Shown piece after piece: positions 1-5,677 of a stretch of 11,268 nucleotides of DNA. The translations under genes and the position numbers were made by a program. Where the stretch lies: positions 1 to 11,268 of the forward strand of contig MGMR01000061.1 of NCBI GenBank assembly GCA_001796495.1. Reading direction: 5' to 3'. Under the pieces are notes generated by a model. It saw only the letters and a list, made by a program, of their open reading frames with translations. It searched no databases and had not been told where the DNA came from. How positions within the stretch are numbered: the first letter of the stretch is position 1; each line of letters begins with the position of its first letter. This DNA is from Chloroflexi bacterium RBG_13_51_18 (GTDB lineage: Bacteria; Chloroflexota; Dehalococcoidia; Dehalococcoidales; RBG-16-60-22).

Positions 1-56
1 GACCTTTGGTAACAGATTCTGCTATTATACTCAAGGTTGGGTTCAGCGAGGTCGGT

Positions 57-272
57 ATGAATAAATGGATACCGGCGCTAAGGTTAACCGGTATTGGTTT
101 TTATATCGTCACCTGCATTGTCGGTGGCGCCCTCGCCGGGTGGTGGTTGAGCGGCAAAAACACGATTTTTTTAATTATTGGCCTGCTGGCGGGTTTGATA
201 ATAGCTGTTTACGGTGTTTATCACATGATTCGTATGGTTATCAACGACCAGAAAGATAAGGGGAACGGCTAG
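57..272 (+). CDS. AtpZ/AtpI-like small membrane protein of the ATP synthase operon
   Basis: Encodes a 71-residue protein with two predicted membrane spans (about residues 9-31 and 36-56) and a short charged C-terminal tail. Size, two-helix topology and position just before atpB match the AtpZ/AtpI group (ATPase gene 1 family). Members of that group are thought to help assemble the c-ring or to carry Mg2+/Ca2+. I chose the ATG at 57 because a GAGGT lies 4 bases upstream and the protein then begins directly with the first hydrophobic segment; an in-frame TTG at 6 would add 17 residues without a visible ribosome site. Its TAG stop overlaps the GTG of atpB by one base, so translation is probably coupled. 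The family call rests on topology and context, because these proteins diverge quickly. No promoter is visible in the 56 bases before it. Confidence 0.75.
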   Translation: MNKWIPALRLTGIGFYIVTCIVGGALAGWWLSGKNTIFLIIGLLAGLIIAVYGVYHMIRMVINDQKDKGNG

Positions 273-1273
273 TGGCTGAGCCTAAAAAACGCGGCTTGCT
301 TGGCTGTTCTTTCCCCGTATTAATTGTTGTCGCTGTCATTGTTTTAGCAATTGTTGTCATTGGTTTTCTTTCCGGTTCCATCGGGCAAGCGATGTTCCAC
401 ATCGACTTTCCTTCCTGGCTGGTGGTTGAAAAACCGGCAATCCACCTTGCAGCACCGGAAATTTTTAATGTCTTCGGCATACCCATTACCAATACCATAC
501 TCGCCGGCTGGGTAACCGTTATTTTCCTGGTGCTTTTCAGCTGGCTGATAACCCGCCGTATGAAGCTGGTGCCCGGCCGCTTACAGTCAGTCTTTGAATT
601 TCTCCTCGGCTGGATATATAACTTCTGTGAAAGCGTTGCCGGCAGGGAGAACGGACGCAAGTTTTTCCCGGTCGTCTGTACTATCTTCCTCTTTGTGGCG
701 TTTAACGCCTGGTTGAGCCTTATTCCCGGCTTCGGCTCAATCCTGATAAATTCCCACGGCAGCGAGCATGAACTGCTGCGCGGCGCCAATACGGACCTTA
801 ATACTACCCTCGCTGTAGCTTTTGTTTCTTTCGTATTTGTGGTATATAACGGACTCAAGAGTATCGGTATCAGCTGGCTAAAGCAATATTTTAATTTCGG
901 TCCACTTTTCCGCAGCATCGGCGGAATATTTAAAGGCAAACTAAACTTCATGGACATTTTCTCCGGTATTGTTAACGTAGCCGTCGGTTTATTGGAATGG
1001 TTAAGCTTATTTATTCGTAATGTCAGTTTCACTTTCCGTCTTTTCGGCAACATGACTGCGGGTGAGATTTTAGTGCTTATAGCGGCCTTTATTTTTCCTT
1101 TAGCCGTTAACTGGGTTGTTTATATCCTTGAGCTTTTCGTCGGTTTTATCCAGGCTTTAGTTTTTGCCGGCTTGACCCTTGTGTTTGTTACCATGGCAGT
1201 ATCTTCTCATGAAGCAGAATCTCATAAGGACTTAAAAAATAGTGAAAAGGAAGTATTAAAGGAGGGAATATAA
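272..1273 (+). CDS. atpB: ATP synthase subunit a (Fo)
   Basis: Subunit a forms the stationary half-channels that pass ions to the rotating c-ring in the cytoplasmic membrane. The signature is FRLFGNMTAGE at about residues 255-264: Arg256 is the essential arginine facing the c-ring carboxylate (E. coli aArg210), with Glu264 nearby. A late helix with FVGFIQALVF (about 289-298) matches the conserved last span. The protein has 333 residues, longer than many family members (E. coli 271), because of an N-terminal hydrophobic segment at about 12-36 followed by a soluble stretch. It starts with GTG at 272, overlapping the atpZ stop, with AAGGGG at 258-263 as ribosome site. Its TAA stop overlaps the atpE ATG by one base (TAATG). 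Confidence 0.96.
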   Translation: MAEPKKRGLLGCSFPVLIVVAVIVLAIVVIGFLSGSIGQAMFHIDFPSWLVVEKPAIHLAAPEIFNVFGIPITNTILAGWVTVIFLVLFSWLITRRMKLVPGRLQSVFEFLLGWIYNFCESVAGRENGRKFFPVVCTIFLFVAFNAWLSLIPGFGSILINSHGSEHELLRGANTDLNTTLAVAFVSFVFVVYNGLKSIGISWLKQYFNFGPLFRSIGGIFKGKLNFMDIFSGIVNVAVGLLEWLSLFIRNVSFTFRLFGNMTAGEILVLIAAFIFPLAVNWVVYILELFVGFIQALVFAGLTLVFVTMAVSSHEAESHKDLKNSEKEVLKEGI

Positions 1274-1503
1274 TGGACGCAGAAACCATGAAAATGCTCG
1301 CTATTGGTCTGGTCATGGGGTTGGGGGCATTGGGGCCCGGTCTCGGTATCGGTATTCTCGGTTACGGCGCGATGCAGGGCCTGGCGCGTAATCCTGAAGC
1401 CAGGGGTCCTATTATGACCAACATGTTGATAGCCATCGCCATGGCGGAAGCTATCGCTATTTATGCCCTGGTTGTGGCGATAATGCTTGGTTTCATATTC
1501 TAG
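1273..1503 (+). CDS. atpE: ATP synthase subunit c (Fo rotor ring)
   Basis: Encodes the 76-residue hairpin protein that oligomerises into the ion-carrying c-ring. Helix 1 (about 8-37) has the glycine-rich packing pattern GPGLGIGILGYG, the polar loop is ARNPEARG (about 38-45), and helix 2 carries the ion-binding carboxylate Glu59 in AMAEAIAIYALV. In Na+ rings such as that of Ilyobacter tartaricus, a Gln in helix 1 and Ser-Thr after the Glu help bind sodium. Here the aligned positions are Ile26, Ala60 and Ile61, so H+ coupling is the better inference. The ATG overlaps the atpB stop, and GGAGGG at 1261-1266 inside atpB is the ribosome site. A gap of about 190 bases before atpF contains a small ORF (see 1547-1654). 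Confidence 0.97.
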   Translation: MDAETMKMLAIGLVMGLGALGPGLGIGILGYGAMQGLARNPEARGPIMTNMLIAIAMAEAIAIYALVVAIMLGFIF

Positions 1504-1546
1504 CCTGAATACACCTCGGAAAAACGTAAACTTATTGGGGGCAAAT

Positions 1547-1654
1547 ATGGAAAATGAAGGGTTACCCAATTTCATATCGATTATCATCGGTGCGGTAATA
1601 CTCGGCACGATGGTCATTGCCGGGATATTGCTGCACGCTATCCTGACGATGTAG
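1547..1654 (+). CDS. 35-residue single-span membrane peptide between atpE and atpF
   Basis: This small ORF runs from ATG 1547 to TAG 1652-1654. A clear ribosome site, GGGGG at 1537-1541, lies 5 bases before the ATG. The peptide starts with a short acidic segment (MENEGLPNF) and continues as one unbroken hydrophobic helix at about residues 10-33, ending in HAILTM. It lies in the operon between the c and b subunit genes, on the same strand, and fills most of an otherwise unusual 188-base gap. I do not recognise it as a standard ATP synthase subunit. The N-terminal half of subunit b is also one helix, but this peptide has none of b's charged coiled coil. It could be an accessory or assembly peptide of Fo. 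Function is unknown; coding status is inferred from the ribosome site, composition and context. Confidence 0.62.
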   Translation: MENEGLPNFISIIIGAVILGTMVIAGILLHAILTM

Positions 1655-1691
1655 CCGGGAGGATAGACGATAAACAGTCTAGGGGGTTAAT

Positions 1692-2201
1692 ATGGGCGGT
1701 ATATCTGAACTTGGCATAAACTGGGGAGTTCTGGTGACGCAGGTGGTAACCTTTGTCATCCTGCTGGTGCTGCTGCGCGTTTTCGCCTACAAACCGCTGA
1801 TGCGCATGATGGATGAGCGTTCCAAGCGGGTCAAGGACAGCGTGGAGCAGGCGGAGGCTGTCAAAGAGCAGTCCGCCAAGGCGGAAGAAGAACTCAAAAA
1901 GCAGCTTGAGCAGGCCAGCCGCGAGGGACAGGAAAGAATCACCCGCGCTGTAAAAGCCGGTGAAGAAGTCAAGCAAAAAGCGGAGGAAGAAGCTAAAAGG
2001 GAGACGGAGAAGCTTATCGTTAAAGCGCGCTCGGAAATCCGGCAGGAGCGTGATGCCGCTATCACCGAGGTGCGCCGTGAGTTCGCCGATTTAACGGTGC
2101 TGGCTGCCGGCAAGGTTATAGAAAAATCACTGGATAAAGAAGAACACCGCGAGCTTATCGATAAAGTCCTGGAAGAAAGCTCTACTTTAAAGAAGGAATA
2201 A
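1692..2201 (+). CDS. atpF: ATP synthase subunit b (peripheral stalk)
   Basis: Subunit b anchors the stator. It has one N-terminal membrane helix (about residues 10-31) and a long, highly charged helix reaching up to F1. The 169-residue protein shows exactly this: LVTQVVTFVILLVLLRVFAY, then the junction KPLMRMMDER typical of bacterial b subunits, then about 110 residues rich in Glu, Lys, Arg and Ala that should form a coiled coil. The C terminus (about 130-169) contains LTVLAAGKVIEKSL, the usual delta-binding region. The ATG at 1692 follows AGGGGG (1681-1686) with 5 bases of spacing. There is a single b gene and no b' paralogue in the window, so a homodimer is expected. Confidence 0.95.
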   Translation: MGGISELGINWGVLVTQVVTFVILLVLLRVFAYKPLMRMMDERSKRVKDSVEQAEAVKEQSAKAEEELKKQLEQASREGQERITRAVKAGEEVKQKAEEEAKRETEKLIVKARSEIRQERDAAITEVRREFADLTVLAAGKVIEKSLDKEEHRELIDKVLEESSTLKKE

Positions 2202-2214
2202 ACGGGAAAGCACT

Positions 2215-2760
2215 ATGGCAAAAAAGGCTAATCCCCGGCGCTACGCCCAGGCGGTATTTGAAATAGCGCTGGAGAAAAATGAACTGGAACTGTGGCAGAC
2301 AGACCTGCAGAAGGTTGTTGATGCCGTCAGTGAAGGCGATTTTCTTGCCGCGCTGGAAAGTCCAAGGATTAAATTTGAGGTCAAGTCCCGTTTGCTAAAG
2401 GAGCACCTGGAATCTATTAACCCGCTGGCTTTAAACCTATTGCTTTTATTAATCTCCAGGTTGGGTATAGGCATGATTAGTGAAATCGCCCGGGAGTATC
2501 ATCTTCTGCTGAATGCCCATCGCGGCATACAGCCGGCGGACGTCGTTACCGCCATCCCCCTCGATGATAAAGACGAAAAGGAACTAGCGGAAAAATTAAG
2601 CGCCCTGGTAAACGCTAAGGTTGAACTCAAGTCCAGGGTGGAACCGGAAATTCTAGGCGGTGTTGTTGTGAGGGTCGGCGGCAAGCTACTCGACGGCAGC
2701 ACCCGCAGTAAATTACTGGCTTTAAAGAAAGAGCTGGTTAGAGGTGAAATTAAAAGCTAA
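2215..2760 (+). CDS. atpH: ATP synthase subunit delta (F1-stator connector)
   Basis: Delta (OSCP homologue) sits on top of the alpha3beta3 head and ties it to the b stalk. The 181-residue length is typical. The N terminus has the family pattern ANPRRYAQAVFEIALE, the start of the six-helix bundle that binds the alpha N termini. The C-terminal domain ends with the well-conserved ILGGVVVRVGGKLLDGSTRS, about residues 145-164. It starts 13 bases after atpF, with GGGAAAG at 2204-2210 as a weak ribosome site. The 90-base gap to atpA is the widest subunit-to-subunit junction without a gene in this operon and holds a repeat-like hairpin. Confidence 0.94.
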   Translation: MAKKANPRRYAQAVFEIALEKNELELWQTDLQKVVDAVSEGDFLAALESPRIKFEVKSRLLKEHLESINPLALNLLLLLISRLGIGMISEIAREYHLLLNAHRGIQPADVVTAIPLDDKDEKELAEKLSALVNAKVELKSRVEPEILGGVVVRVGGKLLDGSTRSKLLALKKELVRGEIKS

Positions 2761-2763
2761 ATA

Positions 2764-2790
2764 GTTACTCCCGCGAAAGCCGGAATCCAG
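2764..2790 (+). repeat. Decayed dispersed-repeat-like hairpin between atpH and atpA
   Basis: The segment CTCCCGCGAAAGCCGGAATC resembles the widespread intergenic element whose core is a GAAA tetraloop on a CCCGC/GCGGG stem followed by AATCCAG. Here the stem is TCCCGC (2769-2774), loop GAAA (2775-2778) and GCCGGA (2779-2784), with one C-C mismatch at the third pair. That mismatch suggests a degenerate copy. Similarity to known elements is from memory; only the hairpin is read directly. Confidence 0.45.
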
Positions 2791-2834
2791 GTGTTAGAGC
2801 GGGGATCAAGAATAATATGGTTTATACGGGAAGC

Positions 2835-2842
2835 AAAGGAGG
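2835..2842 (+). promoter_or_regulatory. Strong Shine-Dalgarno site that fixes the atpA start
   Basis: AAAGGAGG lies 8 bases before the ATG at 2851. It is the best ribosome site in the operon and decides the atpA start at 2851 rather than the in-frame GTG at 2791. The GTG lies at the edge of the repeat-like segment and has no such site. A strong site suits the three-copy alpha subunit. Confidence 0.8.
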
Positions 2843-2850
2843 CAGTTCGG

Positions 2851-4362
2851 ATGGCAACAAGAGGCGAAGATATTGTATCTATTTTAAAACAGCAGATTGA
2901 ACAGTTCGGCACGGCGGTGACTATGGTGGATGTCGGCACCGTTATCGAGGTGGGTGACGGCATCGCCCGGATTCACGGCCTGTCTTCGGCTAAGTACAAT
3001 GAACTGCTTCAATTCCCTAACGATATTATCGGCATCGCTCTGAACCTGGAGGAGGACAGCGTCTCCGCTGTTATTCTGGGCGACTATGCCGGCATTAAAG
3101 AAGGCGATGAGGTCAAGTGTACCGGCCGCATCGCTGAAGTCCCCGTCGGTGAAGCCATGATTGGCCGCGTCGTCGACTCTCTAGGCCGCCCCATCGACGG
3201 CAAGGGCGCGATCAATACCGATAAGACCCGCCCCATCGAGCGCGTTGCCCCCAACGTCGTCCTGCGCGCCCCGGTCGACACCCCGGTGCAGACCGGCATC
3301 AAGGCGGTAGACAGCATGTTCCCCATCGGCAGGGGACAGCGCGAGCTTATTATAGGCGACCGCTCTACCGGCAAGACCGCTATCGCCCTGGACGCTATTA
3401 TAAATCAAAAGGGCGGCGACCTTATTTGTATCTATGTCGCTATCGGCCAGAAGGTGTCGCAGGTAGCGCGCGTCGTGGCTACTCTTAACAATCATGGCGC
3501 TATGGAACATACTATCGTCGTTGCCGCCAGCGCTGCGGAATCCGTGGCTTTACAGTATCTGGCGCCTTACGCCGGCTGCTCCATGGGTGAGGAGTTCATG
3601 GAGCAAGGCAAAGATGTTCTCATTATTTACGATGACCTTTCCAAGCACGCCTGGGCTTACCGCCAGCTTTCTTTGCTGCTGCGCCGCCCGCCGGGCCGTG
3701 AGGCTTACCCCGGCGATGTCTTTTACCTGCACAGCCGCCTGCTGGAAAGGGCCGCCAAATATGATAAAGAATACGGCGGCGGCTCATTGACCGCCCTGCC
3801 TATTATCGAAACCCAGGCCGGTGATGTCTCCGCCTATATCCCAACCAACGTTATTTCCATTACGGACGGCCAGCTTTACCTTGAGACCGATTTATTTAAC
3901 GCCGGTATTAAACCTGCTTTAAACGTCGGTATCTCTGTATCCCGCGTCGGCAGTAAAGCCCAGACCCCGGCCATGAAAAAGGTCGCCGGGCGACTCAAGC
4001 TGGATATGGGACAGTACCGCGAGGTAGCGGCTTTCGCCCAGTTCGGCACCGCCGAGCTTGATAAAGCCACCCGCTCCCAGCTGGAGCGCGGCCAGCGCAT
4101 CCAGGAGGTCTTGAAACAGGGACAGTTCGTCCCCGTGCCTCTGGAAAACCAGGTAATGATGCTTTATGCCGTCATCAACGGTTTTCTGGACGATATCCCG
4201 GTGGAAAAACTGGCGGCTTTCGAGTCGGAATTCTATCGTTTCATGGAAGCCAGTTATCGTGATATCGGCGTATCTATTGCCGGTACCAGGGACTTAAGCG
4301 CTGACGCCGAAGCGAATTTGAAAAAAGCTATTCAGGAGTTTAAACAGGGGTTTGGCAAATAA
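2851..4362 (+). CDS. atpA: ATP synthase subunit alpha (F1)
   Basis: Alpha is the non-catalytic nucleotide-binding subunit of the alpha3beta3 head and supplies the arginine finger to the neighbouring catalytic beta site. At 503 residues the length is standard. The beta-barrel domain spans about 1-95. The Walker A motif GDRSTGKT is at 169-176 (Ser172 where many bacteria have Gln). The Walker B region is DVLIIYDDLSKHAWAYR, about 255-271. The signature ISVSRVGSKAQ (about 361-371) contains the arginine finger Arg365. The C-terminal helical domain covers about 380-503. The start was chosen by the AAAGGAGG at 2835-2842; the upstream GTG at 2791 would add a 20-residue leader encoded partly by repeat-like DNA and foreign to the family. 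The next gene is not atpG but a DUF3795 gene, which is unusual. Confidence 0.97.
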   Translation: MATRGEDIVSILKQQIEQFGTAVTMVDVGTVIEVGDGIARIHGLSSAKYNELLQFPNDIIGIALNLEEDSVSAVILGDYAGIKEGDEVKCTGRIAEVPVGEAMIGRVVDSLGRPIDGKGAINTDKTRPIERVAPNVVLRAPVDTPVQTGIKAVDSMFPIGRGQRELIIGDRSTGKTAIALDAIINQKGGDLICIYVAIGQKVSQVARVVATLNNHGAMEHTIVVAASAAESVALQYLAPYAGCSMGEEFMEQGKDVLIIYDDLSKHAWAYRQLSLLLRRPPGREAYPGDVFYLHSRLLERAAKYDKEYGGGSLTALPIIETQAGDVSAYIPTNVISITDGQLYLETDLFNAGIKPALNVGISVSRVGSKAQTPAMKKVAGRLKLDMGQYREVAAFAQFGTAELDKATRSQLERGQRIQEVLKQGQFVPVPLENQVMMLYAVINGFLDDIPVEKLAAFESEFYRFMEASYRDIGVSIAGTRDLSADAEANLKKAIQEFKQGFGK

Positions 4363-4363
4363 T

Positions 4364-4436
4364 TGTCATTGCGAGCCATTCCAGAAGCGGAAGGCGAAGC
4401 AATCTCATTGGACACAACCTGAACGTTACAATGACA
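4364..4436 (+). repeat. Dispersed-repeat-like stem-loop element with short terminal inverted repeats
   Basis: The segment begins two bases after the atpA stop codon with TGTCATTG (4364-4371) and ends with its exact reverse complement CAATGACA (4429-4436). Inside, 4368-4403 folds as a hairpin: ATTGC pairs with GCAAT, GCC with GGC and TTCC with GGAA, around the loop AGAAGC, with small bulges. The composition (CATTGCGAGC ... GCGAAGCAATCTC) matches a recurrent intergenic repeat type known from many bacterial genomes, as I recall it. It fills the whole atpA-DUF3795 gap and probably forms a structured element in the polycistronic mRNA. Confidence 0.65.
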
Positions 4437-4452
4437 GAGGGTGAGGTCAAAA

Positions 4453-4800
4453 ATGGTAAAACATATAGTTTATTGCGGGCTTATCTGTTCTGATTGCGGT
4501 GCATATATTGCCACCATTAAAAACGATGATAAACTGCGGCAGGCGCAGGCGGAAAAGTGGGCCAAGCAGTACAATATCCCCGTTATGAAAGCCTCTGATG
4601 TCAACTGCACCGGCTGCAATTCCAAGGGTGTTCGAATGGGTCATTGCGCCGCGTGTGAAATACGCACGTGCGCTGTAGAAAAAGGCTTGAAAAGCTGCGG
4701 GTATTGTGCAACTTACCCGTGTGCCAAACTGGAGGCAGTTATTAAGCATTATCCAGCCGCGAGAGAGGCTTTAGACGCTATAAAGAAGGGGAAGAAGTAG
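4453..4800 (+). CDS. DUF3795 cysteine-rich protein inserted in the atp operon
   Basis: Encodes a 115-residue soluble protein with eleven cysteines (8, 12, 15, 52, 55, 65, 68, 73, 82, 85, 90), grouped as CGLICSDC, CTGC, CAACEIRTC and CGYCATYPC. Spacing and flanking residues match the DUF3795 family, whose function is unknown; the cysteines suggest zinc or iron-sulfur binding. I chose ATG 4453 because GAGGT at 4443-4447 lies 5 bases upstream; an in-frame GTG at 4441 would add four residues and overlap that site. It ends 3 bases before atpG, whose ribosome site lies inside this gene, so atpG translation probably depends on it. By hand count, about 45% of bases 4461-4560 are G or C, against about 57% in the first 120 bases of atpG, which fits later acquisition. 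It is not an ATP synthase subunit. Confidence 0.88.
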   Translation: MVKHIVYCGLICSDCGAYIATIKNDDKLRQAQAEKWAKQYNIPVMKASDVNCTGCNSKGVRMGHCAACEIRTCAVEKGLKSCGYCATYPCAKLEAVIKHYPAAREALDAIKKGKK

Positions 4801-4803
4801 CCC

Positions 4804-5658
4804 ATGCCGGATATTAGAAAAGTCCGCCGACGCATTAAAGGCGTCCAGAACATCGCCAAGATTACGCGCGCCATGGAGATGATTGCCGCCTCCAAGATGA
4901 AAAAGGCGCAGGAGCGGGGGCTGGCGGGAAGGCCTTATGCGGAGAAAATCGAACAGGTAATCGCCGACCTCGCCGCTCTGCCGGATATTGGCTTGCAGCA
5001 CCCGCTTTTACAGCGCCGACCTATCAACAGGGCTGCCGTGGTGCACATCACCCCGGACCGCGGCCTGTGCGGCGGCCTGAACGCCAACCTTAACCGCCAG
5101 CTGGCCGGCTTTATCCTGCAGCAGGATATCAACGTGAAAGTTATTGCCGTCGGCCGCAAAGGGCGGGATGCTGCCGCGCGCTTTGCCTGTGATTTAGCGG
5201 CGGAATTTACCGGCTTGAGCGACCAGCCCTCCTTTATAGATACACTCCCCATCTCCAATATTATCATTGAAGAATATACAAAAGGCATTATTGACGTTGT
5301 TTATGTTTCTTATGCCGGGTTCGTCTCCACCCTGGTGCAGAAGCCGGTCATGAAGCAGCTGTTGCCCGTTGAGCCGGCGCAGATTCCCGGCGGCCAGAAT
5401 GTCGACTATATATACGAGCCGGGTGCGGAGGCGGTGCTGGGCGGCTTATTGCCCCGCTTCGTAGAAATGGAAATATACCACGCTATTCTGGAGTCGATTG
5501 CCAGCGAGCAGTCGGCGCGCATGGTGGCGATGCGTAACGCTACCGATAGCGCCAACGAGCTTATCGGCGACCTGACTCTGCTGTATAACAAGGCAAGGCA
5601 GGAGGCTATTACCCGGGACCTCCTGGATATCATCGGTGGTGTGGTGGCGTTAGAATAA
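4804..5658 (+). CDS. atpG: ATP synthase subunit gamma (central rotor shaft)
   Basis: Gamma is the coiled-coil shaft that turns inside alpha3beta3 and couples c-ring rotation to catalysis. The two ends of the 284-residue protein carry the family marks: an N-terminal helix with RRRIKGVQNIAKITRAMEMI (about 8-27) and ASKMKKAQ just after it, and a C-terminal helix with MRNATDSANELIGDL and YNKARQEAITRDLLDIIGG. The middle Rossmann-like domain contains ITPDRGLCGGLNANLNR (about 83-99), also conserved. The ATG at 4804 is only 3 bases after the DUF3795 stop. The likely ribosome site AAGGGG (4786-4791) is rather far away at 12 bases, so coupling to the upstream gene may matter. Confidence 0.96.
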   Translation: MPDIRKVRRRIKGVQNIAKITRAMEMIAASKMKKAQERGLAGRPYAEKIEQVIADLAALPDIGLQHPLLQRRPINRAAVVHITPDRGLCGGLNANLNRQLAGFILQQDINVKVIAVGRKGRDAAARFACDLAAEFTGLSDQPSFIDTLPISNIIIEEYTKGIIDVVYVSYAGFVSTLVQKPVMKQLLPVEPAQIPGGQNVDYIYEPGAEAVLGGLLPRFVEMEIYHAILESIASEQSARMVAMRNATDSANELIGDLTLLYNKARQEAITRDLLDIIGGVVALE

Positions 5659-5677
5659 AATAGTCTGTGAGGTTGCT

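Noticed and set aside
6..56. Upstream TTG start for the atpZ-like gene
   Set aside because: No ribosome site can be seen and the added residues do not look like the family; ATG 57 has GAGGT at suitable distance.
241..1053. Long (270-codon) open frame on the - strand opposite atpB
   Set aside because: Composition is Ser/Thr/Arg/Pro-rich without family character, no ribosome site supports it, and the + strand atpB is certain. It is a codon-bias shadow.
2791..2850. GTG start extending AtpA by 20 residues
   Set aside because: The extension starts at the edge of repeat-like DNA and lacks a ribosome site; AAAGGAGG before ATG 2851 decides the start.
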